Source: Fodinibacter sp963747405 (GTDB taxonomy: Bacteria; Actinomycetota; Actinomycetes; Actinomycetales; Dermatophilaceae). Taken from it: a stretch of DNA of 64,000 nt. Positions 9,975 to 20,400 of the stretch are shown here, in pieces. The notes under the pieces are model-generated. The model was not told the origin of the DNA, did not search any database, and worked only from the letters and a program-made list of their open reading frames with translations. The stretch spans positions 26,156-90,155 of the forward strand of contig CAVVFG010000011.1 in assembly GCA_963747405.1 (NCBI GenBank), in the 5' to 3' direction. The number at the start of each line of letters is the position of its first letter. Position 1 is the stretch's first letter. The position numbers were made by a program, and so were the translations under genes.

Positions 9975-12900
9975 ATGTCGACCCCGCTGGCCCGTACCCG
10001 TAAGGACGTCCTCAAGCCGATCGCCGCGGCGTTCGAGCAGGTGGCGCCCGATGGCGGGGGGGCCGAGTTCGTCGCCCGCTACTTCCGGCACGTCCCGCTC
10101 GACGAGCTCACCTCGCGCAGCCCCGACGTGTACGCCGGCGCGGCCGCCAGCCACCTCGAGCTCGCCCGCCACCGGCTCCCGGGGATGGCCAACGTGCGGG
10201 TCTACAACCCCAGCACCGAGCTCGACGGCTGGAGCAACGCGCGCACCGTGATCCAGATCGTCACCGACGACATGCCCTTCCTCGTCGACTCCGTCACCGG
10301 CGCGCTCGTCAACGCGGGCATCGACATCCACCTCATCGTGCACCCGCAGCTGGTGGTGAGCCGCGACGCCGTCGGCGAGCTCGAGCGGGTCGTCGCGCGC
10401 GACGTCAGCGGCCGGAAGAAGGCGAAGGTCGCCGTCGGCGAGCTGTCCGAGTCGTGGATGCTGCTCTCGATCGACCGCGAGAGCGACGAGGAGCGCCGGG
10501 CGCTGCTCGAGCGCACCGTGCGCGACGTGCTCGAGGACGTGCGGCAGGCCGTGGAGGACTGGCCCAAGATGCGCAGCAAGTGCCTCGTGCTCGCCGCCGA
10601 GCTCGAGGGCGCGCCGCCGCCGGTCGTCGACGCCGACGAGACCGCGCTCGCCATCCGCTTCCTGCGCTGGATGGCCGATGACCACTTCACCTTCCTGGGT
10701 TATCGCGACTACACGCTGCACCACACGGGCGAGGGCGAGGTGATCACCCCGGTCACCGGCTCCGGGCTGGGCCTGCTGCGATCCGACCCGCCGCTCGGCC
10801 AGGACCCCGTGCTGCTCACCCCGCAGGCCTCGGCCAAGGCGCACGAGCCCACCATCCTGGTGCTCACCAAGGCCAACACCCGCTCCACGGTGCACCGCAT
10901 CGCGCACCTCGACTACGTGGGCGTGAAGCGGTACGACGACCAGGGCGAGGTCGTCGGTGAGCGACGGTTCCTCGGGTTGTACGCCTCGACCGCCTACACC
11001 GAGTCGGTGATGCGGGTGCCGCTGGTCGCCGAGAAGGTGAACGCCGTGCTCGAACGCTCGGGCGTGATGCCCGACAGCCACACCGGCAAGGACCTGCTCG
11101 GGGTGCTCGAGGGCTACCCCCGCGACGAGCTGATCCAGGCCAGCGTCGAGCAGCTCTACGAGACCGCCATGGCGGTCACCCAGCTGCAGGAGCGCCGCCG
11201 CACCAAGCTGTTCATCCGCGAGGACGACTTCGGGCGGTTCGTCTCCTGCCTGGTCTACATCCCGCGCGACCGCTACAACACCAGCGTGCGCCTGCGGATG
11301 GCCGACATCCTCAAGGAGACCTTCCACGGCGAGTCGGTCGAGTTCTCCGCCCGGGTGAGCGAGTCCGCGCTGTCCAGGCTGCAGTTCGTGGTGCGGGTGC
11401 CCAAGGGCAAGCGGGTGCCCACGCTCGGCCGCGCCGAGCAGGACGACCTCGAGCACCGGCTGGTCGAGGTGAGCCGCACCTGGAGCGACCGGCTCGGCGA
11501 CGCCCTGCGCGCCGCGCGGGGTGAGGAGGAGGGCGACCGCCTCATGGACCGGTTCGGGCGGGCCTTCCCGACCGCCTACGAGGAGACCTTCTCGGTCAAC
11601 CAGGGCGTCGCCGACCTCCGCCACCTCGACCGGCTCGGGGACGGCACCGGTACCAGCGTCGCGCTCTACCGACCCGCCGGTGCGCCCGGCGACGTGCGCC
11701 GCTTCAAGCTGTTCCGGGTCGACCCGCTCAGCCTCACCGACATCCTGCCGATCTTCACCGACATGGGCGTCGAGGTCGTCGACGAGCAGCCCTTCGAGGT
11801 GGCCCGCGCCGACGGCACCACCCTGCACGTCTACGACTTCGGCCTGCGGGTGCCCGACGCCGCGATCTGGGACGAGTGCCCGCACGAGCAGCTGCGCGAC
11901 CTGTTCGAGGGCGCCGTCGCTGCCGTGTGGGACGGCCGCGCCGAGAGCGATGGCTTCAACCGGCTGGTGCTCGCCGCCCAGCTCCCCTGGCGCCAGGTGG
12001 TCGTGCTCCGGGCCGTCGCGAAGTACCTGCGCCAGACCCGGGCCACCTACTCGCAGGACTACCTCGAGGACGCCCTCGTCTCGCACCCGTCTATCGCTCG
12101 TGACCTGGTCTCCTTGTGGGAGAACCGTTTCGACCCGGAGCGCTTCGCAGGTGAGGTCGGCGACGAGCGCACCACCGCGGAGGAGGAGGCTGCCGGCCGA
12201 GTGGTCGACGCCCTCGACGAGGTCTCATCGCTCGACCACGACCGGATCATCCGGGCCTTCCTCGGCGTCATCCGCGCGGGGTTGCGCACGAACTACTACC
12301 AGCCGGGCGCCGACGGCGAGCACAAGCCCTACGTCTCGCTCAAGCTCAACCCCAAGGCCGTGCCCGACCTGCCGGCGCCCCGGCCGCGGTTCGAGATCTG
12401 GGTCTACAGCCCGCGGGTCGAGGGCGTCCACCTGCGCTTCGGCCCGGTCGCGCGCGGCGGCCTGCGCTGGAGCGACCGGCGCGAGGACTTCCGTACCGAG
12501 GTACTCGGCCTGGTCAAGGCGCAGATGGTCAAGAACGCCGTCATCGTGCCGACCGGCTCCAAGGGCGGGTTCTACCCCAAGCAGCTGCCCGACCCCACCG
12601 TCGACCGCGAGGCGTGGCTGGAGGAGGGCAAGGCGGCCTACCGGATGTTCATCTCCGCGCTGCTCGACATCACCGACAACCGGGTGGCCGGTGCCGCGGT
12701 GCCGCCCGAGCACGTGGTGCGGCACGACTCCGACGACGTCTACCTCGTCGTCGCGGCCGACAAGGGCACGGCCACGTTCTCCGACATCGCGAACGGTGTG
12801 GCTCAGTCCTACGGCTTCTGGCTCGACGACGCGTTCGCGTCGGGCGGCTCGGCGGGCTACGACCACAAGGCGATGGGCATCACCGCCCGCGGCGCGTGGG

Positions 12901-14867
12901 AGTCGGTCAAGCGGCACTTCCGCGAGATGGGCGTCGACACCCAGACCCAGGACTTCACCGTCGTCGGCGTCGGCGACATGAGCGGCGACGTCTTCGGCAA
13001 CGGGATGCTGCTCTCCGAGCACATCCGCCTCATCGCCGCGTTCGACCACCGGCACGTCTTCGTCGACCCCACGCCGGATGCCGCGGCCTCCTTCGCCGAG
13101 CGCCGCCGCCTGTTCGACCTGCCGCGCTCCTCGTGGAGCGACTACGACACGTCGCTGATCTCGGCCGGCGGTGGCGTCTTCCCGCGAAGCCTGAAGTCGA
13201 TCCGGGTGACGCCGGAGATGGCCGAGGCGCTGGGCATCAAGGGCGTGGAGCGGATGACCCCTGCCGAGCTGATCCACGCCATCCTGCTCGCCCCCGTCGA
13301 CCTGCTGTGGAACGGCGGCATCGGCACGTACGTCAAGGCCTCCACCGAGGACCACCTCTCCATCGGCGACCGAGCCAACGACGCCATCCGGGTCGACGGC
13401 AAGCAGCTGCGGGTCAAGGTCGTCGGGGAGGGTGGCAACCTCGGGCTCTCGCAGCTCGGGCGGATCGAGGCCGCGTTCTGCGGGGTACGGGTCAACACCG
13501 ACGCCATCGACAACTCGGCCGGCGTCGACACCTCCGACCACGAGGTCAACATCAAGATCCTGCTCGGCGAGGTGGTCCGCCGCGGCGAGCTCACCACCGA
13601 CCAGCGCAACGAGCTGCTCGTCTCGATGACCGACGACGTGGCCGACCACGTGCTGCGTGACAACTACGAGCAGAACGTGCTGCTGGGGAACGCCCGCGCG
13701 CAGGAGGCCTCGATGGCCAGCGTGCACGAGCGGCTCATCCACTGGCTTGAGGACCGTGGCGAGCTCGACCGGGCGCTGGAGTTCCTCCCCACCGATGCCG
13801 AGATCGAGAAGCGGCTACACGACGGGCTGGGCCTGAAGTCACCGGAGTTCTCGGTGCTGGTGGCCTACGCCAAGCTCGCGCTCAAGCAGGACATCCTGGC
13901 GAGCTCCATCCCCGACGACCCGTACTTCGACAGCACCCTGGCCCACTACTTCCCGCCGCAGATCCGCGAGCACTACGCCGCGGAGCTGGCCAACCACCCG
14001 CTGCACCGCGAGATCATCACCAACTCGGTGGTCAACTCGATGGTCAACCGGGGCGGCATCACCTTCGCCTTCCGGGCCCAGGAGGAGGCCGGGGCCACCC
14101 CCGAGCAGGTCACCCGCGCCTTCGTCGTGTGCCGCGAGGTGTTCGGGCTGGCCGACTACGTGCGTGAGGTCGAGGCCCTCGACACCGTCGTGTCGACGTC
14201 GGCGCAGACCGCGCTGTACCTCGAGTTCCGCCGGCTGCTCGACCGGTCGGTGCGCTGGTTCCTCACGGCGCGGCCGTCGGCGCTGGACATCGGGGCCGAG
14301 GTCGAGCGGTTCTCCGACATCCTGACCGACCTGCGCCAGCAGGTGCCCACCCTGTTGCGCGGTGAGGAGAAGCGCCGCCTGGAGCGCAAGGCCGGTGACC
14401 TCGTGAAGGCGGGGGTGCCGGAGGACCTCGCGCTGCGCGCGGCATCCCTGCTCGACTGGTACTCCCTGCTCGACATCATCGACATCGCCACCGACACCGG
14501 GCGCGAGCCGACCGACGTGGCCCCGCTCTACTACCTGGTCTCGGAGCGGTTCGGCATCGACGCGATGCTGGGCAAGGTCACCAGGCTGCCGCGCGACGAC
14601 CGCTGGGACGCCCTGGCCCGAGGCGCGCTGCGCGACGACCTCTACGCGGTGCTCGAGTCGCTGACCCGCTCGATCATCGAGGTCGGTGCGCCGGACGCCG
14701 AGCCGGCCGCCCAGTGGGAGGCGTGGGAGAAGGCCAACAAGGAGTCGGTGCAGCGCAGCAAGACCTCGCTGTCGGCGATCCGCCGGCTCGAGAACCCCAA
14801 CATCGCCGCCCTGTCGGTCGCGCTGCGCACGCTGCGCTCGGTGATCCGGGTCGGCGCCAGCAGCTGA
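9975..14867 (+). CDS. gdh: NAD-specific glutamate dehydrogenase, large (180-kDa) class
   Basis: Catalyses oxidative deamination of glutamate to 2-oxoglutarate and ammonium with NAD+, mainly catabolic. At 1630 residues it matches the L_180 class found in Streptomyces and mycobacteria. The N-terminal ACT-like/regulatory region (about 1-700) precedes the catalytic core. The core motif GGLRWSDRREDFRTEV leads into LVKAQMVKNAVIVPTGSKGGF (about residues 830-870), with the substrate lysines, followed by a Rossmann-type NAD domain (TVVGVGDMSGDVFGNGML, about 995-1012) and a long helical C-terminus. The ATG at 9975 has GAAGGAG 12 bases upstream. In related actinobacteria this enzyme is controlled post-translationally (GarA/OdhI-type FHA proteins), which is not testable here. 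Confidence 0.96.
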   Translation: MSTPLARTRKDVLKPIAAAFEQVAPDGGGAEFVARYFRHVPLDELTSRSPDVYAGAAASHLELARHRLPGMANVRVYNPSTELDGWSNARTVIQIVTDDMPFLVDSVTGALVNAGIDIHLIVHPQLVVSRDAVGELERVVARDVSGRKKAKVAVGELSESWMLLSIDRESDEERRALLERTVRDVLEDVRQAVEDWPKMRSKCLVLAAELEGAPPPVVDADETALAIRFLRWMADDHFTFLGYRDYTLHHTGEGEVITPVTGSGLGLLRSDPPLGQDPVLLTPQASAKAHEPTILVLTKANTRSTVHRIAHLDYVGVKRYDDQGEVVGERRFLGLYASTAYTESVMRVPLVAEKVNAVLERSGVMPDSHTGKDLLGVLEGYPRDELIQASVEQLYETAMAVTQLQERRRTKLFIREDDFGRFVSCLVYIPRDRYNTSVRLRMADILKETFHGESVEFSARVSESALSRLQFVVRVPKGKRVPTLGRAEQDDLEHRLVEVSRTWSDRLGDALRAARGEEEGDRLMDRFGRAFPTAYEETFSVNQGVADLRHLDRLGDGTGTSVALYRPAGAPGDVRRFKLFRVDPLSLTDILPIFTDMGVEVVDEQPFEVARADGTTLHVYDFGLRVPDAAIWDECPHEQLRDLFEGAVAAVWDGRAESDGFNRLVLAAQLPWRQVVVLRAVAKYLRQTRATYSQDYLEDALVSHPSIARDLVSLWENRFDPERFAGEVGDERTTAEEEAAGRVVDALDEVSSLDHDRIIRAFLGVIRAGLRTNYYQPGADGEHKPYVSLKLNPKAVPDLPAPRPRFEIWVYSPRVEGVHLRFGPVARGGLRWSDRREDFRTEVLGLVKAQMVKNAVIVPTGSKGGFYPKQLPDPTVDREAWLEEGKAAYRMFISALLDITDNRVAGAAVPPEHVVRHDSDDVYLVVAADKGTATFSDIANGVAQSYGFWLDDAFASGGSAGYDHKAMGITARGAWESVKRHFREMGVDTQTQDFTVVGVGDMSGDVFGNGMLLSEHIRLIAAFDHRHVFVDPTPDAAASFAERRRLFDLPRSSWSDYDTSLISAGGGVFPRSLKSIRVTPEMAEALGIKGVERMTPAELIHAILLAPVDLLWNGGIGTYVKASTEDHLSIGDRANDAIRVDGKQLRVKVVGEGGNLGLSQLGRIEAAFCGVRVNTDAIDNSAGVDTSDHEVNIKILLGEVVRRGELTTDQRNELLVSMTDDVADHVLRDNYEQNVLLGNARAQEASMASVHERLIHWLEDRGELDRALEFLPTDAEIEKRLHDGLGLKSPEFSVLVAYAKLALKQDILASSIPDDPYFDSTLAHYFPPQIREHYAAELANHPLHREIITNSVVNSMVNRGGITFAFRAQEEAGATPEQVTRAFVVCREVFGLADYVREVEALDTVVSTSAQTALYLEFRRLLDRSVRWFLTARPSALDIGAEVERFSDILTDLRQQVPTLLRGEEKRRLERKAGDLVKAGVPEDLALRAASLLDWYSLLDIIDIATDTGREPTDVAPLYYLVSERFGIDAMLGKVTRLPRDDRWDALARGALRDDLYAVLESLTRSIIEVGAPDAEPAAQWEAWEKANKESVQRSKTSLSAIRRLENPNIAALSVALRTLRSVIRVGASS

Positions 14868-14869
14868 AC

Positions 14870-14965
14870 CGGGGGACCCCCCAGGCGCGTCCCGGAATCG
14901 ACCAATAGGTCACATTGGAGACCCCCAGGCGCGTCCCGGAATCGACCAATAGGTCACAGCGGGGA
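14870..14965. repeat. Second locus of the CGACCAATAGGTC repeat, two 44-bp units
   Basis: Two direct units with a 44-bp period, each containing CCCAGGCGCGTCCCGGAATCG and then ACCAATAGGTCACA. They share the core ATCGACCAATAGGTC with the 42-bp array at 3.2-3.4 kb but have different flanks. The core forms a 4-5 bp hairpin with an AATA loop. The array starts just after the gdh stop codon and ends before pdtaS, so it may act in 3'-end formation of gdh or be a dispersed repeat. Confidence 0.85.
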
Positions 14966-15036
14966 CGCTGGGTGGCGGCTGCCGCAACCCTGGGCGGCCG
15001 GCATCCGGGAGGGTGGGGTGACCTAGGCTTCGCGGC

Positions 15037-16515
15037 GTGAGCACCCTCGCCGAGATGCTGCGCGACACGACGACCCTCGAGCCGGCCGAGTCGGAGTGGC
15101 TGCACCTGCTCGCGGGCGACTGGCAGCTCATCGCCGACCTGTCCTTCGCCGACCTCGTGCTGTGGGTGCGCGGCGGCATGGACGGCTGGCGGGCGGTAGC
15201 CCACGTGCGGCCCAACACCGGCCCGATGGTCTTCTACGAAGACATCGTCGGCAGCACGTCGACCCGCTCGCGCGCCTCGATGCTCGACGAGGCCGCCCGC
15301 TCCCGGCGCCTCGTGGCCAAGCCCGCGCCGACCGTCCGCGAGGACATGTCCATCCGCGAGGATGCCGTGCCGGTCGTGCGCGGTGGCCGCGCCATCGCGG
15401 TCGTCACCCGGCACGCGAACCTCACCGGTGGACGCACCCCGAGCCGGCTCGAGCTGACCTACCGCGACCTGGCCGACTCCATCATGCGAATGGTGGCGGC
15501 CGGCGAGTTCCCCTCGACGTCGTCACCGACCGGGATGCGGCGTGGGGCCCCCCGGGTCGGCGACGGTGTGATCCACCTCGACGCCGACGGGCTGGTCAAG
15601 TACGCCAGCCCGAATGCCGTGTCGGCCGTGCACCGGATGGGTCATGTCGGCGACGTGATCGGCGAGGTGCTCGCCCAGGTGGTGACCGACCTGGTGTCGC
15701 GCAGCGGCGCGAACGTCGACGAGTCGCTGGCCGTCGTGGCGACCGGGCGCGCCGGCTGGCGCTCGGAGGTGGAGACGGCGAGCGCGACCATCACCATGCG
15801 CGCCATCCCGCTCACCCTCGGCGGAGTGCGCACCGGTGCCATGGTGCTGCTGCGCGACGTTTCCGAGCTGCGCCGCCGCGAGCAGGAGCTGCTCACCAAG
15901 GACGCGACCATCCGCGAGATCCACCACCGGGTGAAGAACAACCTGCAGACGGTCGCGGCGCTGCTGCGCCTGCAGGCGCGTCGGGTCACCGACGACGCGG
16001 CCCGGGCCTCGCTCGAGGAGGCGGTGCGGCGGGTCGGCACCATCGCACTGGTGCACGAGACGCTCAGCCAGGGCTTCGACGAGACCGTGAACTTCGACGA
16101 GATCGCGGTGCGAGGGCTGCGGGCGGTGGTGGAGGTCGCCACCCGCGAGCACCACGTCGAGCCGACCTTCACCGGCAGCTTCGGCCGGATGCGGGCCGAG
16201 GACGCCACCGCGCTGGCGATGATCATCTCCGAGCTGGTGCAGAACGCCGTCGAGCACGGCCTGGAGGACCGCGACGGGAAGGTCGAGGTGGCGGTGAGCC
16301 GGCGGACGCTCCACGACGGCGAGGAGGAGCTGACCGTGGTGATCACCGACGACGGGGTCGGGCTCCCGGCGGGCTTCCGGCCCTCGCTGGCCGGGCTGGG
16401 CACCCGGATCGTGACGTCGCTGGCGGCCGATCTCAAGGGCCGCATCCGATGGGAGAACAACGTGCCGAACGGCACGCGCGTGGAGTTCGTCTGCCGGCTG
16501 CGTCCCCTGCGCTAG
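15037..16515 (+). CDS. pdtaS: Sensor histidine kinase, PdtaS type
   Basis: A cytosolic histidine kinase of the PdtaS family, which phosphorylates the ANTAR-domain antiterminator PdtaR. At 492 residues it has an N-terminal GAF-like sensor (about 1-150), a PAS domain (about 175-280), and the HisKA_2 phosphoacceptor region with REIHHRVKNNLQTVAALLRLQ (His at about 296). An HATPase domain follows, with N-box ELVQNAVEHGL and G1 DDGVGLP. There are no membrane segments, as in mycobacterial PdtaS. The GTG start at 15037 opens the conserved MSTLAEMLRDTTTLEPAE-like N-terminus. The PdtaR partner is not in the window. It converges on whiB1. Confidence 0.9.
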   Translation: MSTLAEMLRDTTTLEPAESEWLHLLAGDWQLIADLSFADLVLWVRGGMDGWRAVAHVRPNTGPMVFYEDIVGSTSTRSRASMLDEAARSRRLVAKPAPTVREDMSIREDAVPVVRGGRAIAVVTRHANLTGGRTPSRLELTYRDLADSIMRMVAAGEFPSTSSPTGMRRGAPRVGDGVIHLDADGLVKYASPNAVSAVHRMGHVGDVIGEVLAQVVTDLVSRSGANVDESLAVVATGRAGWRSEVETASATITMRAIPLTLGGVRTGAMVLLRDVSELRRREQELLTKDATIREIHHRVKNNLQTVAALLRLQARRVTDDAARASLEEAVRRVGTIALVHETLSQGFDETVNFDEIAVRGLRAVVEVATREHHVEPTFTGSFGRMRAEDATALAMIISELVQNAVEHGLEDRDGKVEVAVSRRTLHDGEEELTVVITDDGVGLPAGFRPSLAGLGTRIVTSLAADLKGRIRWENNVPNGTRVEFVCRLRPLR

Positions 16516-16548
16516 GACCCGGCCTACGGGTGGGCGAGGGAGCCGAGG

Positions 16549-16797
16549 TCAGCCGGCGCGGCGGGCCCGGGCGTTGCGACGCTTGAGCGCGCGGCGCTCG
16601 TCCTCGGACATGCCACCCCAGACACCGGCATCCTGACCCGACTCGATGGCCCACTTCAGGCAGGTGTCGACCACCTCGCACCGACGGCAGACGGCCTTGG
16701 CCTCCTCGATCTGAGCGATCGCCGGGCCGGTGTTCCCAATGGGGAAGAACAGCTCGGGGTCCTCGTCGAGGCAGGCAGCGCGGTCGCGCCAGTCCAT
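16549..16797 (-). CDS. whiB1: WhiB-family iron-sulfur transcriptional regulator (WhiB1-type)
   Basis: An 82-residue Wbl protein that binds a [4Fe-4S] cluster, responds to NO/redox and acts with the housekeeping sigma factor. Four cluster Cys are visible (AACLDED, then CRRC within KAVCRRCEVVDTC, and the fourth at VVDTCLKW), followed by the GVWGGMSEDERRALKRRNAR turn and basic tail. Length and the MDWRxxAxCxDEDPELFFPxGNxGPA start match M. tuberculosis WhiB1. The ATG at 16797 has AAGGAG eight bases upstream; the frame is open further upstream but without similarity. A 20-bp near-palindrome lies about 100 bp upstream. Confidence 0.95.
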   Translation of the reverse strand: MDWRDRAACLDEDPELFFPIGNTGPAIAQIEEAKAVCRRCEVVDTCLKWAIESGQDAGVWGGMSEDERRALKRRNARARRAG

Positions 16798-16899
16798 GAA
16801 GGGTGCTCCTTGTCGCGGGGGTATGCGGGGGTCGAGCGCCTGCGGGGGGTGGGTGCGGACGCTTGCTGGATGCGTCGTCGCAGCCGGAACGGACGTCCA

Positions 16900-16919
16900 C
16901 AGCACAGACGTCCGTGCTG
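16900..16919. promoter_or_regulatory. Near-perfect palindrome upstream of whiB1
   Basis: CAGCACAGACGTCCGTGCTG is self-complementary over nine of ten base pairs (one A/C mismatch) and contains the GACGTC core. A second GGACGTCC palindrome lies immediately next to it at 16891-16898. The pair is 94-122 bp upstream of the whiB1 ATG and about 140 bp upstream of the divergent membrane-protein gene, a position suited to an operator. No known regulator consensus is matched with confidence. Confidence 0.4.
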
Positions 16920-17061
16920 CCACACTACCGGGACGGTCCCAATCCAGGAAGGATCGGGGGTGTGACAGTTCCGACAGGCGGAAGGTGTCGGGGGTGCTAC
17001 CTCGACTCAACGGCCACGGGGGTGGTGGGTGTTCCCACCCCCGCTGACTAGGGTGGATGCC

Positions 17062-17463
17062 GTGTCAGACACCCCGCCACGCGGCTCGCGGCGCGTTGCC
17101 GCTCTGCTCAGTGGCCTGCAGGCGCTCACCCTTGCCGGCTTCGCGGTGTACTACGTCGTCGAGCTCGCCCTGGGGGAGGGGAGCGACGCCGTCCGAGTGG
17201 TGATGTCGGCGCTGTTGATCCTGGTCGGGGCGGTGGGGCTCGGCCTCCTGGCCCGTGGCTGGCTCGGTGACGCGTCATGGCCGCGCACCCCGACCATCGT
17301 CTGGAACGCGATCCTCGTGCCGGTCGGCATCAGCCTGGTCCAGGGCACCCGGGTGACGGTCGGCTGGGCCGTGCTCGCCGTGGCCGTCGTGGGTATCGGC
17401 GCTGCCTGGGTGGCCCGGGACTCCGAGACCGAGGTGCTCCCGGGGCGCGACGTTCCCGACTGA
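17062..17463 (+). CDS. Small integral membrane protein (hypothetical)
   Basis: A 133-residue protein with four hydrophobic segments at about residues 15-38, 45-68, 78-100 and 103-122. It ends in a short acidic tail (DSETEVLPGRDVPD) and has no catalytic motif I can recognise; similar four-helix proteins of unknown function are common in actinobacteria. Start choice is uncertain: GTG at 17062 or GTG at 17053, with GGTGG nearby and possibly a leaderless transcript. Its 3' half (17275-17463) overlaps antiparallel with the C-terminal extension of the FtsK-like gene, which is unusual. Confidence 0.65.
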   Translation: MSDTPPRGSRRVAALLSGLQALTLAGFAVYYVVELALGEGSDAVRVVMSALLILVGAVGLGLLARGWLGDASWPRTPTIVWNAILVPVGISLVQGTRVTVGWAVLAVAVVGIGAAWVARDSETEVLPGRDVPD

Positions 17464-20400
17464 GCGTTCCGCCAGCACGACCTGCAGCTCGGTGACAACC
17501 CCGTGTGCGACGTGGACGCCGCGGCCGGGGAGCCGGGGAATCCCGTCGGGCATCGTCGCCGACAGCAGGAAGCGGTCGGCGGCGCCGGGGTTCAGCACGA
17601 CACCGCACCCGTCGCGTGCCACGTCGACATCGAGGCCGCTGAACCTCGAGGCCAGCGCGGCAGGGCTGGTCGACACCACGACCAGGCCGTCGTCGCGGTC
17701 GACGAGCTCGGCGATCTCGCGCAGCACGGGCATCGCGTCGCAGCCAGCGAGCCGGTCGGCGTCGTCGACGCACAGCGCCAGGTCGCGGTGCTGGTGCCGG
17801 AGCGCGACGAGGGACTCCGCGTCGCCAGGAGCGATGGCGACCGAGCCGGCCGGCCAGGGCAGCCGGCCGGAGTCGGCCGAGGTGACCACCGCGACCAGAC
17901 GTCCTGTGTCGCAGAGGGATTGCACGACCACTCGCAGGGCGTTCGTGCGACCGGACCTGGGTGGGCCGACGACGAGGAGCCGGCGGCCGTCGGTCTCCGG
18001 GCGCCACGAGAACAGGGTCGCGTGCTCCCCCCCGACCCCGAGGAGCACGTCGAGTGCGTGGCGGTGGCCGGCACCCGCCCGACCGCCGGTGACGGGTGGC
18101 AGCTCCTCGCGGCGGACGACGGTCGGCAGGCTGACCCACCGCCACGCCGCGCCCTGAGCGGGGCGTCGTGCCGCCCTGCGCGCGATCACCTCCGTGTCGC
18201 GGGCCGGCACCAGCGCGAACTGCACCTCGCGCTTGTCATGAACCCGCACCGCGCGGCCGGGTGGCGGGTGCTGCGGAGCGTCCGTGGGGCGCAGGCCGGC
18301 GAGCGCGGCATCGAGCGGGTCGACGTGGCCCACCAGGAAGGTGCGTCCGGCCACCTCGCCCCATCGTGGGTGCAGCAGGCTGCGACCACCGGCGAGCGCG
18401 CCGACCACGCCCACCGACCGACCGTCGCGCAGCACGCGCAGGAGCGAGGCGGTGAGGTGGTCGGACCCGTGGGCCGGGTGGGCCTCGACGAGCTGCTCCC
18501 AGCCGTCGACGACCAGCAGGATCGTCGGAGGCGCGCCCGGGTCGCTTTCCGCCGCGGAGGCATCCGGCCCCGGCTGCACCGCTGCTGCGCGGCGGCGGTC
18601 CACCTCGCAGCGCAGGTGCTGCACGAGGGCGGTGCAGGCGCGCACGTCGTCGACCCGGGTGCGGGTGCCCAGGTGCGGGAGGGCGCCGAGATCGGCCAGC
18701 GACCCGTGCCCGTCGACGACGTGCAGGTGCAGCGACTCGGGGCCGAACCGGCGAGCCGCCGCCAGGGCTAGTGCCCGGAGGGCGGTGGTGCGCCCGCTGC
18801 CGGCCCCGCCGGCGAGCAACCAGGAGCCGTCGGTGGCGTCCCACCGCAACGGCGCCACGCGCTGCAGGTCCGGCTCGTCGACGAGACCGACCACGACGCA
18901 CTGATCGCCCGACCCCGCGCCGGCGCCGTCCTCCTCATCGGCGCCGTCGCGACTGCTGTCGGCGCACGCCACCACGGCCGGCAGCGGAGCCATCCACGGT
19001 GACCTGGGCACGACTCCACCCCGCAGGCGGTGCGCGTCTCGCACCGCGGTCACCGCAGCGGGCGGTGCACCGGCGTCCGCCTCGTCATCGGGCGGCGTCG
19101 ACCGGGCCAGGGCGTCGCCGTCGGTGACCGGCCGGACCGTGAGCCCGACGCCGGGGCGGACCCGCGGCGCCGCGACGGTCGCCGACTGGAAGGTGACCAG
19201 GGACCCGTCGGCCCCGCGGGCCAGGGCCCGCCCCGGCGTGCTCGGCGCGATACCGGCGGCCGCGCCGTCGTCGAGCACGTCGACCGAGTCCGCACGGTCC
19301 CGCATCCGGAAGGCGATCCGCAGCGAGACGTTGGCTTGCACCTCCGCGTTGAGGGCGCCCGACGGTCGCTGGGTCGCCAGGACGAGGTGGACGCCCAGGG
19401 ACCGGCCGAGAGCAGCCAGCCGCACCAGGCCGGTCACGAACTCGGGAAGCTCCTCGACCAGCGCCCGCAGCTCGTCGACCACCACGACCAGTCGAGGGAC
19501 TGGCTGCGAGCCCGGGCTCCGAAGCCGCTGGTAGCCCTCGAGGTCGCTGACGCCGACAGCCGCCATGATCCGCTCCCGTCGACGCAGCTCGGCACGCAGG
19601 GACGACAGCGCACGCGAGACCAGGTGGTCGTCGAGGTCGGTGACCAGCCCGACGACATGGGGAAGGCCGGAGCACGGGCCGAAGGCCGCACCACCCTTGA
19701 AGTCGACGAGGACGAAGGTGAGCTCCTCGGGGGGTGCGGAGACGGCGAGCGAGGCGACCAGGGTGCGCAGGAACTCCGACTTGCCCGACCCGGTGGTGCC
19801 ACCGACGAGCACATGCGGACCGTCGCGGCACAGGTCGACGACGAAGGGGCCTGCGGGGGTCGACCCCACCACGGCGGCCAGGCTCGACCGCGCCGAGGCA
19901 GCCCCGAGGGCGGCGGCCTCCCGGCAGCGCCACCGCTCGGCCACCGTGACGGCGGTCGGCTCGCCGCCCAGGGCCTCGGCCAGGGTGAGCCGGGGCGGCA
20001 ACCCGGCAGTGCCCCGGGAGTCGGCGCAGCGCACCGGGGCCAGGGCCCGGGAGAGCCGGTCGACCCACCACGGGGCGACGAGGTCGGGCAAGAATGCCAC
20101 CGGGCCGTCTGGCCCGTCGAGCAGGAGAGCGGAGCCGACCCGGTGCACCACGGCGCGGCAGCCGGGCGCGAGCCGCGTGCGGCTCGGGGCGGCCACGAGC
20201 ACGACCGCGCCGTCGGCAATGGCGGCCTTCACGAGACCGGCCGAGCCGGGCCCGGGACGGGGAACCACGAGCAGGCGAAGGGGGCCGGCACGGCCTCGGT
20301 GGGCACCGTCACCCGAGCTGGACGGCGGCCGGCCGGCCGGCCGCGCGGAACCGTCAGCGTGCGGCAACCGGGCGGCCCAGGACCACCGCGGGTCGCTCGA

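Noticed and set aside
7791..12086. Very long minus-strand open frame (1431 codons) opposite the transporter and gdh genes
   Set aside because: High-GC shadow of real plus-strand genes: low-complexity His/Gly/Asp/Arg composition, no recognisable domain.
16960..16980. CRP-type site (TGTGA half-site) upstream of whiB1
   Set aside because: Only one half-site is visible, and no matching second half at the right spacing.
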